Source: Jaltomata sinuosa
Taxonomy: Eukaryota; Streptophyta; Magnoliopsida; Solanales; Solanaceae
Assembly (NCBI GenBank): GCA_003996215.1
Contig: QJPP01007233.1
Location: 491,501 to 555,500, forward strand
DNA length: 64,000 nt
Reading direction: 5' to 3'
Part shown: positions 34,330-47,206 of the stretch, piece after piece
How the letters are laid out: the number at the start of each line of letters is the position of its first letter
Position numbering within the stretch: the stretch's first letter is position 1
Program-made: the position numbers and the translations under genes
The notes under the pieces: model-generated
Seen by the model: only the letters and a program-made list of their open reading frames with translations
Database searches by the model: none
Told to the model about the DNA's origin: nothing

Positions 34330-35869
34330 ATCTATAAATGACATCATCCTAGCTCTCAGAAATTTGAGTATATTCTTGGAGGAAGTTCTAACAACTTGGT
34401 TGTGTATTTTGGATTAATGCAGTGAACCTGTGAGCCCATTGGTGTTGGCCCATTATACCTAGTGATCCCAAAAGTGATCGATCTTGAATTTTTGTCCCTC
34501 AAAGTGTATAGTCTCCGTGCTAAATAAGTTCTAATGTTTGTCTTATGAGCAATATATCTAAGTTCTAACTTTTTGATTATAATACAATTTTTTTTGTCAA
34601 TTGTGCAGGTTCATTGTCTTGAAATGTCATAAACATCTGTCTTACGGGAAAAAGTTAGATCGTCTGCCTTATGAGAAAAATTTATTAAGCAGGGCCAAAA
34701 ACTCAAGATCACCCTTTATGAAGATCATTTTTATAAGATTTTTTGTGGTGAATAAACTATCAAGACCAATCCATTTTAGGGCCATCTCTGAACTAAACCC
34801 AAAATTATTGTGACACATTGGTTTGGGCTTGGAACATTATTGGATTATTTGCACATAAATAGATACCCGATTTTGGTGCGACTATTTAAGTTATGTCCTA
34901 ATTATAAATTTTTGTAGAGTTAATGGTCAAAAACACATTTAAATTATTATTTTTTTGCGAATTTCACATTTCAACTATCAATTGTCTCTTTTTTCTACTT
35001 GAACTATTACTATCTATGTATTATAATATACTTCGAAGCTGACTAGATCAACTATCAGCCGCCAAGTTTTGTTTTTTTGAAGGATGGACAGAAATGACCA
35101 TCTGGTCAAACTATTGACAACCGAATGCCCAAAAATCATTTTGGCCTATTTTCGCTGCTTCAATCTTTTTAAAAAAGAAGTATTTACACTGTTATTTTTT
35201 CGCTGTTTTTTTTTTCTTTTTTTGTTGCTCTTTTTTTTTAATTTAAAAAACCCCTTTTTTATAGTCAATATTATAAAATATACACTTATATATACATTTA
35301 CTATATATTATATACACACACACATATATATATATATATATAATACACTTCATATTCACTTTTTACATGATATATATACATATTTTATATATTTCTATAC
35401 AATAATAATATTTTTTTATATATACATTCGTGATAAATACATGTTTATACAATAATGATACAGTTTAACATTCTATACATATACATATTCTATACAATAA
35501 TTATACACTTTCTCTACATTTGTATTTAGTTGTTAAAAAATAAAAAAGAACAGTTTTTTTAAGCGAAAAAGAAACAACAACAATTTTTTTAAAAATCGAA
35601 ATGACACAAATTTAGAAATGATCATTCAATTGTATTAGTTTGGCCGAATGATCATTCCATGTCTTTTTTCTTGTTTAAGTACTTGCGTGGAAGGCCCATT
35701 ATGAGTAAGATATACACTAATAACCACCCCAAATGGTGATATAATCATAGTCTTCTTAAGACTAAATTTAGTTTGATCAATGATCATCAGTAGTGGTAAT
35801 ATTTTTAGAAGGCTTGTGGGCAGTCCTATTGCACTTTTGAAGCCCTATTATAATAGCTTGAAAATCCTT
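34330..35869. other. AT-rich intergenic with microsatellite
   Basis: Between about 35265 and 35410 there is a run of imperfect (TA)n and (ACAC/ATAT)n repeats. The rest is AT-rich, with no recognised exon. The 123-residue open frame across the microsatellite is a low-complexity artefact. Confidence 0.5.
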
Positions 35870-37570
35870 AGTAGATTGACCTAATGATTATGTCCCGAGA
35901 TCGGGACTAAAATACGAATTACTTACGTGGAGTCCCCTAAGTTGGGAGGAAATAGACTGGTAATGAAGTTAAAATGAGTTATGATACTGTATCTGAAAAT
36001 ACAAACCCTATGCCAAAGTCGTAGAAGGGATGATTGGTCAGACCTGAACAGAAGTTTAGGACCCATCAGCGTGGCAGATAAGTTCGATAAGGACTTGTAG
36101 GCACCACGTTAGATTTGGAGTTAAGACTCACCTTATTATATATTTATAGTGAAATTGTGTAACATGTGATTAATTTTTGGACATGGTTGTATTACATGTG
36201 TCTTCCTTGTTGTGCTGGTATGAATAGATTTGATGAACAAAAAGCGATAAATGAGCTATCATGACTAAGTGTGAGTGTGTCTTGAATACCGTGTATATAT
36301 TTATGCATGCATTCATCAACAGTCACATATTACGGTTATTCGGGAAGTCCCTCCGAGGGTGACTCTCATACAATTCTTGCGAGAGCTGGAGAAACGTCTA
36401 CGGGTAAAGCACCGTATCCATATAACTGCTTGGCACCTACGCTCTGTCATCCATTCCAAGTTTAGGAATCTAGGTAATAGTATCCCGATCAAAGAGCTGA
36501 CGAAGGGGCTATCTTGTTGATAAGAGGTTAAGTGTTTACCTAGTTACATTGATTATTATCAGTATGATCACTATGAAGCGGATACCATAGCTGTATAATA
36601 TATGAACACTTAGGATTCTCTGCAGATCATGATTAGTGGTCGAAAATAAGATTCTTAGCTTGTATGTACATACTCTAGCATATATCATTGCATATATTAT
36701 CATATTTATCATTATATACTTTGTTGTATTGTCTTGTGATCAGTTGTATGAGGTAACATTGTGGTTACGATCAAGGTTTATGAGTACTGAATATATTGAT
36801 GAATGAGTGGTAGATGACTTAGTTCCCTCGTGGATGCGTGTGGTAAATGTCTATAATAACCTTCAATGAATTTTAGGTGTAGTTGAATACACTGTGAAGA
36901 CCTAAATAGAATAATCTGTGAGGATTGGTAGTTGTTAGGTGAACTTGAATAGTAAATAATGTCTTACCACTAGGCGTAGTTGTGTGAGAAATGCTAGGTG
37001 CGAACGAGAGGGGGTCAGTAGGGGTAAAGAGTTACCCCTTTTGCTGAAATGAAGAGTAGATGATCGGGGGCGAATGAAAAGTACTTATAAATGACCAACT
37101 ATATAAATTATCTTGTTGTATGTTGAAGTGGTAGTATCTGTTTAGTGTTATTTTTATATATATATATATAATTTATGTGAACTAATCTTAGTCGGCTGAT
37201 GATATCTATCAGTACGTGTGGTTGTATTGATGCTATTCTTGCTACATTTTTGGTGTAGATGTATGACAAGTTGGCTGAAGTTCGAGCTTAGATTGAAGAG
37301 TCTCCACCAACTACTTTCTTTCTCTATTCTTCATGCGGGAGTTGTCTTTTATGTTTTATTATTTTCTTCCTTAATAACTCTTGTACATGCTTAGACTAAA
37401 TTTAAGGGGAATTGTACTAACTTGTATAATTGGCAGTCCATGTGTATTAACTAACTACTGTTCTCATTGAGATTAATGCAATTGTTTATATATCATTGCA
37501 TTAAAATTGCATAACGGGACCACCACATGTTAAGGATTGGGTGATTTAGGGGTTAAATAATATATCACGA
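35870..37570 (+). mobile_element. Degenerate Ty3/gypsy LTR (plus)
   Basis: Late segments parallel the right part of the solo LTR at 47207-50392: 'gatgatatctatcagtacgtgt', 'tgcgggagttgtcttttatg' and 'ctcttgtacatgcttagact' have counterparts at 49990-50220. The start (near 'gtcccgagatcggga') and exact ends could not be fixed, and no target duplication was found. It is old and without coding content. Confidence 0.6.
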
Positions 37571-38636
37571 TCCTAAATACGATGAAACCGCATTACCCTT
37601 ATTGAATATTATTTAAAAGCTATATATTTCGTGTCGGAATACTTCTATTAAATATTATTGTTACTTGGTATATTTTATGTATAGTTATATTAAATTGTAC
37701 TTCTAACAAGGAGAAAAAATATTATACTATAATAATCGCATACATATTAGTAATAATAATTTTTAGTCATCTATTATCCCTATTGCAAATCTTTAAATTT
37801 GCTTCCTTTAATCCTAACTCTAGCAGAGGGATTACTTCATGTTAGTTCTTAGATTTAGATCTTTATCTTATTTCTTTTGGTTCTAATTCTCATAGAGGGA
37901 CCGTCTCAAATAAGTTTATTGATTTGAGGGATTTGTATCTTATTTTTTTCAGTCCTAATTCTTGTGGAGAAATTGTCTCAAATAAGTTTATCGATTTAAG
38001 AAATAATTGCAAGAGGTATTTATTCCTCATAACACGTTAAACAAATAAAGTCAAGGAAGCTATGTCTACTGTTTTATGAATTTACTGAAATATGAATCTT
38101 ATTGCAATAAATATACCAAGTGGATTCAATGATTTTCAACTCCTTATTTGATTCTCTTAGTTAGTAGTCAAAATATTACAAGTCTGTAACATAAAATTTT
38201 CGATCTCTAGGGAATAATATTATAAATAGTACTAAAATTTGATAGGGTACAACAACAAAGTCTTATACACATTGACCTTGTCATGATTGAAATTAGTTTC
38301 TTTTTTCTTTATCTTGTTCGATTAAGATATAAAAGATACCATATTATATAATTATTGTCAAGGATAAGTTCAACGGAGTGATGTAACAAATGATCCTTGC
38401 ACTCTCTTTCGTCCTATGGCTTGTATAAGTGCTTTTAGCGTATATAGTTCTTTGATTGCCCCAAAATTCCAATTGCTAACTCCAAGGCCAACTTTTAAGC
38501 AAGCGTCGGATCTTAGGGTAAGCAAATTGCTTGAAGGGGTTTTCACTGGAAGATTAGTGCCTTACCAATGCGGCCATGGCTGTTGTGGTAATGTAGTCAA
38601 AAATATTATGGAAGTTCACTATTGAGACATGAGTTC
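37571..38636. other. Intergenic; one unassigned 69-codon frame
   Basis: Contains repeats of 'tcctaattct(c/t)(a/g)t' (37830-37990). An open frame at 38416-38625 (ATG) has mixed, non-repetitive composition but no recognisable domain. It could be an exon of an unknown gene or an inserted organellar or gene fragment. Confidence 0.3.
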
Positions 38637-38712
38637 GTGGGGGCTGTTCTTATTTTACCGGAGGGATTTGAATTAGCTCCTCTCGATCGTATTTCTCCCG
38701 AGATGAAAGAAA
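38637..38712 (+). pseudogene. petA: Plastid petA (cytochrome f) fragment in nuclear DNA
   Basis: This 76-bp segment translates to GAVLILPEGFELAP-x-DRISPEM and then KEK. That matches a conserved internal stretch of cytochrome f, a thylakoid b6f complex subunit encoded in the plastid genome. Neither side continues petA, so it is a tiny nuclear insertion of plastid origin (NUPT). One residue differs from the usual protein (Leu for Pro), consistent with some decay. The match was recognised from memory. Confidence 0.75.
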
Positions 38713-38778
38713 AATTAACTATGACCAGCCTCTATCCTTCTCAAGCCATGAGTTGGCCGCATTAGCCACAAAGACAAG

Positions 38779-40340
38779 TGTCAAGCCTCAAACTCAAGGA
38801 AACGCGACTGGCACCTGGTGCCTCGCTTGATCAAGCGAAGCAACTCAACCAAATCAGACAACACTATTGGGCTATCACGGTCAATCCAAACAAAAGAAAT
38901 GTAACAAAAAAAACTCGAATATAATAAAATTCAATATAAGGCCGTCCAAGCCACTGCCTGAATACCACAACTAACGACACGACCTGTCAAGGTTGCAACT
39001 GACTTATAAGACCCACAATAGATGTTTAACAAGCCTCTAAGATGAAAAACCACTGATAATTAGTCAAAACAGAGTCCCGACAAACGCATTAGCCACATAA
39101 AGCAAAAGAGGACTCCAGACTTAACAACTTCGAAATGAATGATGCATATCAACTTTCAGCTGGACCCGATTACACATAACAAGGACATTGTCTACATAAT
39201 AACCTGCAACCATGAATACAACATTCCCTAGGTAATGTGAACGTCAGTACAAATTAATATACTGAGCATATAAGACAGCATATAAGGCAACAAAATAACA
39301 AAAATAATATAATTAAAATTGAAATCACAATTCGACAGACTTAATCGACACAAAATCAACAACTCACAAAAACCACACTACCTGCGTAGCTCGTATCAAC
39401 TTCTCCTGTTCTTGACGCAAATCACACAAACAACAAGTAGTTCTACTATCAAACAACAACCTACCCCGAGCCCCTCATAAGCTTGGTAGGTTCCAACTAT
39501 AATGAAAGAATAATGGATGCAATGCAATGCATATGTTGAGCAGGGGTGCCACTCTAATTCAATACATGTGATATAGGCGTACACCCCGATTCAATGCACA
39601 TGGTGTAGGAGTACACTCCGATTCAATGCATATGGTGTAGGCGAACACCCTGATCCTAGCCTCAAAGGCATGAAATGCATGTAATGTAGGCGAATACCCC
39701 AATCCGAGTCTCAAGGGCATAAAATACAATGCATGCACCATGCGTATGTATGTGAGCAAATAATAAGCAAATTGTGCCACAACAATGATTCAGCTAACCC
39801 AACAGTTCATAACAAAAAAATATACAAATCGCTATGCAAGCCAATAAGAACACAAGGATATCTATATGTATGCAAAGCGCTATGCAAGCCGATAAGACCA
39901 CCAAGATATCTAAAATCATGTGATGCATGAGTATAAGAAAAAATAATACCACAAGTAATATACGTATATATGCAAAATATCACCCCACAAGTAACTCTTA
40001 TATAATCGTTACCTTCTCTGTACCAGAATCATAATATCATTATTAACCTGAACATCACCATAATCCGATAATCACAATAATATATATACCACCTATTACT
40101 TTTCAAGTTGACACTGGATCGACGTCACCCAAATATGAGTTTTTGACCAAGAGTAACACTAACATAATTTTAGAGACATTTAATAAATAATTCTTTTAGA
40201 CACGCTAGACCTAAAAATTAAAAACCTTAAGATATCATGCCAAGAAATAAAGGAATAGCTTTTACATATCTTGAATTCGAACTTAAACAACTTGATATAG
40301 ATAATCAATTTTCTTTCAGAGGTGAAACAAATCATCAAAA
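38779..40340 (-). mobile_element. Gypsy-like LTR remnant (minus), right end uncertain
   Basis: Starts TGTCAAGCCTCAAACTC with 'cgcgactggcacc', a terminus frequent among Solanaceae gypsy LTRs read on the reverse strand. Inside (about 39535-39735) is a diverged tandem repeat of about 45 bp, 'gtaggcg(t/a)acaccccgattc' with 'aatgcacatg'. No primer-binding site, partner LTR or coding region was found, and the right end is an estimate. Confidence 0.5.
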
Positions 40341-40511
40341 AGGCTACTCCACAATTTTTTCTTCATATATGAACATATATGCTAATGCAAGTTTGCCTTA
40401 TGCTATGTGATAATATGGATGCTAATAAGTAATATTATGTAAGCTGCTTCAAAAGAGAATGAAATGAGTAATTGATATGTGTATAAGTTCAGAACACATT
40501 TTTAAGAAGAA

Positions 40512-41150
40512 CTAGATATTACGAGTCCGTGCTAGTACGAGCCCAATATATATTTTTTCTTTATTTTAATTTATGTGATACATATGAAAGTTATAGTCAA
40601 TCGAAAATTTTATATATATTTTTAATATTTTAACTTATTAATTATTGTAATTTATACTCCTTCTTTAATTTTGTTTCATAGTAACTGAGGTCTTATATAA
40701 TGAAGAAGTCATTAGTAATGCTCTGTCAATTTTACTCTTATTTAAATAAAGAGAGTTTTACATAACCAAAAAATAACTAAGGAGTTACATCTTTTACAAG
40801 ATATTTATTAATGATAAGTTAGTAAAAATACTCATTATTTTCCAGAAATGAGTATTTTAATATTTTTTAATGTAATTTTCAGATAATCTATGTTACTCAC
40901 TCTATTCCAATGAGATTTCAAGAGTCAATCAAATTTTTAATAGCTTTTTTAGATGTTTTAAAGTTGTTAATGATTGTCATTTATAACATTTTTTTTACGT
41001 AATATTCAAAAATATGACATACTAAAAAAGAAAGTAAGACAAACAAAATTAAAATAATTTAAAAAAAAAATATTATTCACATTTACATATTATGATTTTA
41101 ATTTGTCTACTTTTTTATTTCTCAAGTAACTTTTCTAAGGAGTGTAATAA
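40512..41150. mobile_element. Helitron-end and MITE debris
   Basis: At 40512 a CTAG is followed within 10 bases by a palindromic stretch around gtgctagtac. This is the layout of a Helitron 3' end read on the minus strand. The sequence then runs into 'caatatatatt' and MITE-type 'aatttatgtgata' units. A closely similar piece lies at 26390-26430. No intact element is delimited. Confidence 0.4.
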
Positions 41151-41271
41151 TTATTTTAATTGAGACTAACCTTTGATAATTTGAGATTAACAAGTAAATA
41201 GACACTTGAAATGGCTAATAGTGAGCCCAACAAATAAGAACACAAAATGCAAAGCCAAGAAAATAGCGAAA

Positions 41272-41462
41272 CAAAAAAGGAGGCCCACCTATATGCTTAT
41301 GCTCACCTGCTGTGTTGTAAAGAGACACTCCCTGCTGTATCCAAAAAATTAAAGCAGCCCCCCGCATATGCTCGAACCTAGGATCTCATACATGAAAACT
41401 CATGCTTCAACCACTGAGAAAAAAACAAGCATGATGACCATTTTCTATTTCTGCGCTCTTCT
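41272..41462 (-). mobile_element. tRNA-derived SINE (probable)
   Basis: On the minus strand 'cagtggttgaagca' resembles a Pol III box A and 'ggttcgagcat' a box B, about 40 bp apart. A non-tRNA body follows. The ends are not defined and the family is not certain. Confidence 0.5.
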
Positions 41463-42153
41463 ATATATTAGAAAATAATGAATTTGAAGTAGTTTTGTTG
41501 GAGTATACGTATATATATCTCAAAACAAATAATGGATCAAAGTGATTATGCTAAGTGCATTTGTTGTCCACTTGCTTATCTTCTGCGTGGGATTGGTGGT
41601 GTCAAAATCTTAGATGGAGTTCATAACATGTGTATTGCTTAGGTTCATGATAAAATAAATATAACTTTTTAAATATATTAAAATTACTAGATTTTTTTTT
41701 GAATAAAGCTTACCTCATACAATAATAATTTTTTAACATAATTAGACTTACTATCTCTCTTAAAATATTAATAAATTATAAAAATCTTACAAAACAAATA
41801 AAATACACAAACATATCATAACCAAAGTTTTTTTTCATAAATATTTAAGACATTTTAGAAAGACAATAAAAATATGTATTATCTTTTTTCAAATTTTAAT
41901 TCAAATTAAATATTACAAACAACATAGTGTTACTAAAACTCTCAATTTTAGACTCATAAGCCTTCGTTACGAAACGGCGATTATTTTCAATCCGACAATG
42001 AGGGCAATGTGTGGTAGACACCTCTCACTTGCCAAGAAGACCATTTCTAATATTTCAAACAGAAAAGTAACTAACTAAGCTAGTGCCCAAACATTTGTAT
42101 GATTTTTATAGGTCATAACACATCTTGAATTTCTCCTCTCTTCCAAAACTCCT

Positions 42154-42160
42154 TATATAA
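42154..42160 (+). promoter_or_regulatory. TATA box of PAR1-family gene
   Basis: TATATAA lies 126 bp upstream of the ATG at 42286. An A/C-rich leader follows. This placement fits a plant core promoter. Confidence 0.6.
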
Positions 42161-42285
42161 ACTCAAGAAATTCCTTCCTTTAAATTCATCTCACAAACCC
42201 AAAAACAATTCTCTATTTCTTCATCTAATTTCTCCAAAACACACACAAAAAATAAAACTAATAAACCAGAAAATAAGAAGAATAA

Positions 42286-44544
42286 ATGGCCTCCTCAATG
42301 AAATCATCGTTGGTTCTTTTCTTTACATGTTCCCTTTTTCTCCAGGTTGCTCTTGCTAAATACAAAAGTGAGTTCTTGTTTTTTTTTTTTAATAAACATT
42401 ATGAAAAAAAAAGAGTTTAGTTGAATTATTTTTGATTCCATCTCTGTGCATTCACATTATGCACAAAAGTGAATTCAAAATTTAGAAATTTTAATTTCTT
42501 AATAATTGTGAAAACGTTGAGTTTAGTTGAACCACCCTAGATCAATATCTATTTATTCACATTACTCCCGCATCTAATTTTTTAAATTAAAGAGGAAGCT
42601 TTATCCACTGAGGCAGAAGCGGGCAAGACGACCTTCTCATGCTTCTGCGATTTATAGTCAAACAGACTTATTTTAGATCACAAATTTGAAAAGTCTTTCT
42701 TTTTTTCTTTCTTAAATGTTGTGCCAAGACGGAGGGAGTATAACTTAATGTATTTGTGTTTTTGTCTTATTTAGCGGAGGTCAAATGTGAGAGTTTGCCA
42801 AATGGTGATTGTGCATTTGCAATTGCATCATCTGGAAAGAGGTGTATATTAGAGAAATCAACACCAGAAGATAGGGTAATTAGTGAGTACACATGCAAGA
42901 CATCAGAAGTAATTGTTGGAAACATGAGGGAACACATTGAGTCAGATGAATGTGTAAATGCTTGTGGTGCTAATAGAAATTCTATTGGACTTTCTTCTGA
43001 TGCTTTACTTGAGCCTCAATTCACCTCCAAGCTATGCTCCCCTACTTGCTATCAAAATTGCCCCAATATTGTTGACATTTACTTCAACTTGGCTGCTGCT
43101 GAAGGTAACAAATATTACTCCCTCTTTTTAATTAGTCTGTTTTAAAAAGAATGCCGCTTTCCCTTTTTAGTAACTTTTTTTTAATTCAAACTTTCTACGT
43201 GACATGTTTAAGATCACAAGATTAAAGGGCATTTTAGTACATTTGACATGTCATTAGCTTATGACCACCAGGGCAGCTCTACCCAGGCAACCGCCTTAGG
43301 CCCTCAAATTTGAGGAGGCTCATTCTTTTTTAATAATAATAGGCTTATAGGTTTTTTATAAAAAAAAATTAAAGATTATTTGCAGAAAAAATAAATTTTT
43401 TATATTAACTAAAAAATTATTAGAAGAAGTTTGATATATCTAGAGTACTATGTCTCAAAAAAGATTAAATGCATTGGTTAAATCTATTATTAATTAAAAA
43501 AAATTATTAGAAGAAATGGAATATAAAAAAAATAATTAACAGTTTTGCATCTCAAGAATGTCTCTTCTCTTTTAGCTACTTTTTAATTTTAACTTTTCAC
43601 ATGGCATATTTAAGACCACAAGATTAAAGAGCATTTTGGTATATTTGATATTTCTTTTGTTTATGACCATAAGATTCAAAAGTCTTATCTATTTTCTTAA
43701 ACTCCATGCCAAATCAAAATAGGCCAAGAAAATTGAAATGAAAAGAGTATTAATCTGTATGTTTTTAATGATATTGTTGGTGTACATAATTTAAATTCTT
43801 CTCCCTTTATATTACATGATATTCTTTACTTAGAAATTCCATAAGGTAAAATTCTTATGTAAGATATAGCAAAAAGGAAAGAAAAAAAAACTCATGAAAT
43901 TTGGAGCATCAACTCATCGAGTTTATTATTTTTTTCTATTTTCTTTTCTAGTCGAGAGTGAAATATTTTCATTATTGCTTAAACATTAAATAATCATTTC
44001 GTATTAACAGTCTAAGACAAAGGCATGGACAACTAATTATTTCAATCAAATAAGATTATATTTTTTGTTGAGGCACGCCATGATTTTTGGATCATGTAAA
44101 AAAACTATGATTCTTTAAAAGGTGAAGACTAATTCATTTCTTTCAACACAAAATCTTAAAAGTTTAATCAAAGATTTTTTTTCTTCTAATCTTAAAAAAG
44201 CATATTGCAATGGGTTGAACTAATTATATTCACAACTCCTTTTTACAATTTTATAAATATTGTCAATGTTGAGATATCCTTTTACTTGTTCAATATTATA
44301 TTTTTCATATAATGAAATAAATTAAAGATTCCTCACCTAAAATTAAGTTACGACCCTCCTAGTAAGTGCATTTCATTTTTTTCTAATTGCATGATATCTC
44401 ATCGTATCATATTAATGTGCAGGAGTATACTTGCCCGACCTATGCAATAAGCAGAGGACCAATCCACAGCGTGCCACAATTGAGTTGAAAAGCAGCAGTA
44501 CTGCTAAAGATGTTGCTGATGCTCCTGCTCCTTCTTTTTTCTAA
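42286..44544 (+). CDS. PAR1: PAR1-family secreted protein
   Basis: The three exons are 42286-42367, 42775-43104 and 44423-44544, with GT-AG borders and both introns in phase 1, giving 177 residues. Residues 1 to about 24 form a signal peptide (ending near QVALA). The mature part has ten cysteines in the PAR1 pattern: KCES, GDCAF, KRCILE, EYTCKTSEV, DECVNACG, KLCSP-TCYQNCPNIVD, and VYLPDLCNKQ. The C-terminus is short and Ala/Pro-rich. The family was named for tobacco photoassimilate-responsive transcripts, induced by sugar accumulation and virus infection. The molecular function is unknown; a secreted, disulphide-rich protein is expected. Length and Cys spacing are normal and no lesion is seen. 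Intron 2 (1.3 kb) contains MITE sequence. Confidence 0.92.
43115..43750. mobile_element. MITE copies in PAR1 intron 2
   Basis: Two pieces of the same MITE-like element, at about 43125-43270 and 43560-43750, share 'catg(a/g)cat(g/a)tttaag' and 'accacaagattaaag'. They are separated by about 290 bp starting cagggcagctctaccc, which looks like a hAT-type terminus. The opposite hAT end was not identified. Confidence 0.55.
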
Positions 44545-44702
44545 ACTATTTTTGCACCTTTTTTATAATATAAATATATTTTTATAAACAACTTTATTGT
44601 TGTTTGTAAAGAGTTTTTCATTTAATGTTTAATTCCTTGGGTTTGTTGGGATTTTTTTAAGACATTTTATTGTTGTACCAATTGTTTTTTCACTCAAAAT
44701 TG

Positions 44703-44708
44703 AATAAA
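44703..44708 (+). terminator. Polyadenylation signal of PAR1 gene
   Basis: AATAAA, 159 bp after the TAA stop, is preceded by a T-rich 3' UTR with several ttgttgt and ttgt elements. Sequence match only. Confidence 0.5.
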
Positions 44709-44815
44709 GATTCTTCTTCTTTTACATGGAACTTGTTTGCTTTAATTTATTTTTACCTAGCTTTTCATGTTTGTTATTTTGATCAAATGACAATTTCTAT
44801 GAACGTAGTATTTGA

Positions 44816-45609
44816 TTTTTTTTTGGCAATCAACTGACGTTTTATTAATCACCAGTGAGTTACTTACAAAACCAGAGCCAAACAAACCTGGTTGCTCATC
44901 TCAAGCTAAAGCCTGGAATACCTAAAAAAAAACTCGAGCTATCCTACCCGCATATTTGCTTACAAAGAAAGAATATAAGCAACAACTTTGGCATTCCACC
45001 TAACTCGTATACATAGGTTCGTCTTTAATTCATGAACCACTGCTTCAGTACTTCTGTGTGTCTTGTTGAAAATCCGAGCATTCCTTTCCATCCAAACTCC
45101 ATGTATAACTGCTGCAAAAGCTGCCTTGAGCAGAACCCCTCTCGGGTTTCTCATCTTGCATTGTTGTTTGAGCCAATTGCACTCCTGTTTCCACCCTAAA
45201 ATAGTCCTATGCAGATGCATCCAGCTTAAAACAGTCTTCCACACCTCCTTCGTGTAAGGGCATTCAAAATATAGATGAGGTAAATTTTCAGGTTGACTCC
45301 CACAAAGGGCACAAGTATCAATAATTTGCATACCCCATTTTATCAGCACATCCTTAGTTCTCAATCTTCCATGAAGTGTTAACCACAAAGTAAAGAAAGA
45401 CCTGCTTGGGGAAAGCAGCAGAATGACAAACAAGTCTTCTCCACTCCACATTAGCAACTTCGCCTCTAATCTGTTTATAAGCCTCTGATATATAGAATTT
45501 GCCCTTGCTCACTACCTTATTTTATTGGCGAATAAGTGCCCAATATTTTCTCATGTTCAAAATCTTCTTCACCATCCATGATGCTTGCTTGGGCAGTTCC
45601 ATGATAAAA
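44816..45609 (-). mobile_element. 5'-truncated L1-type LINE with poly(A)
   Basis: On the minus strand it ends in a poly(A) run (plus-strand T at 44816-44824). It is bracketed by an imperfect 10-bp duplication, tagtatttga (44806-44815) and tagtatgtga (45610-45619). The minus-strand frame at 44960-45457 carries the reverse-transcriptase zinc-binding domain (zf-RVT): LHGRLRTKDVLIKWG, then CALC...HLYFECPYTKEVW. Upstream the frame shifts. The domain follows the reverse transcriptase in plant L1 elements, so this is a 3' remnant only. Confidence 0.85.
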
Positions 45610-45619
45610 TAGTATGTGA

Positions 45620-46455
45620 ATATAATCCTTTACAATTTGAATATATGAAAATAACCCTGTAAAAATTTGTGTGTATTTTTTCTATATCTCTTACATAGAA
45701 AAAACACAAATCTAAATATTAGTAGACAACCAAAAGAATGCCATAAATATTCATGTATGTAATTAGACCTCTGAGAATGATAAAGATAGAAAAAAAATAA
45801 TAAATTAACACTAGCAAGATAGGTGATTGAGAGAGTCATAATACACATTATTCATCACATAATATTTCTTTTTTTAATCACTTTTCACTAATTAAATTTT
45901 TTATCAAAAGATTGTCGATAAACAAGAATACAAATAAAGTTGTCTGTGAACTTCGCAAAATAAAAGAAAGCATATCATACAACCAAATTTCTAATGAGAA
46001 AATACTATAATTGTAACAAATTAGATTTTTTTTTGACAACCAACTAACTATTTATATTAATGCATAAACAATCTCAAAGAGTCAAATGATGCGATAACAT
46101 CAAGTACAATTCAACTAGGAAAGGCAGAAATCCAAGTAACTTTATATAAAAATGATTAATCGGCTGTATAAATCTTGAATGATTGCATTTTTTTATTTAA
46201 GCCCAACTAATACAATACAATAGCTAATAAGTGGAATATAACCTACAAACTTTTGAGAATACAAAGCTTAGAACTTTTGAGAATCTGAAATCCAATGTCA
46301 TAATAGAATTGAAAGTAAAATCATTAAACAAAGTTTTCAGTCTTTGACCAAAACATTGGTCTTAAAGGTGAAGAAAACGCACAATGAATAGTTGGGAAAC
46401 TATGTCGAAAAAATAATTGTTGGGACGTTGATAAAACAGTCTATGAAAACAATGT
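45620..46455. other. Intergenic, no gene seen
   Basis: AT-rich. The 72-residue minus-strand frame at 45630-45848 has no recognisable domain. The sequence 'ttttttttgacaaccaact' near 46027 echoes the L1 tail at 44816 and may be another tiny 3' remnant. Confidence 0.35.
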
Positions 46456-46456
46456 A

Positions 46457-46717
46457 CTATTCCCTCCGTCCCAAAATATTTGTCATGTTTCACCTTCTCA
46501 AAAATAAATTTGATAAATTTTCGAAACTAAATTGAATTAGATTAATTTAAAATTTTAAAATTAAAATTTATATGTTCAAAAGCTATACAAAAGGTACGGT
46601 AAATTGTAATATTTCTCATATTAATATGATGAAAATATACATTTTAAAATATTAGTACATAAAAATTCAAGTAACTTGACTTTTGAAAATAAAATATGAC
46701 AAGTATTTTGGGATGGA
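46457..46717. mobile_element. Stowaway-like MITE
   Basis: The left terminus (ccctccgtcccaaaatattt, then gtcat) and right terminus (atgacaagtattttgggatg) are inverted copies. Both ends abut TA dinucleotides, as expected for Stowaway/Tc1-mariner MITEs. The interior is AT-rich and non-coding. Confidence 0.75.
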
Positions 46718-47206
46718 TAAAATATATAATTTGAACGAACTTAAAATTTGGAGGTACAAATTTCTGGAGACATGACTTGAACAATAAATACTACTTATAT
46801 AAATTAAACAAAAAAAACCATGAATAATAAAAATTAAAAAAGAGAAGTGGTTGCATAGAAAAAGGAAAAATCTAACTAATAGCAACAAGATTTTCATCCG
46901 CAAATAATATGCTGTCAATAAGGAAAGAATAAAATACAGAACTCTCAGTTTAACGATGGTTTAGGAGATGTTTTAGTTAAGAAAATTTTGACCCTTAAAT
47001 TTAGAGTTAAATTTCTTACCTGGTCACTCTAGTATTGAGAAAATTACACTAAAATTACTTTTGAATTTTTCTTCTCTTATACAATCATTCAAGTATTGAG
47101 AGACTGCACTAAAGTCACTTTTGAATCTTTCTTCCCTAAATGGTCATTCAAGTATTGAAAAGATTCCATTAAAGTTATTTTTAAATTCTTTTTCCTATAA
47201 AGTCAT

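Noticed and set aside
35084..35455. 123-codon plus-strand frame
   Set aside because: It is low-complexity translation of TA/CA microsatellite sequence.
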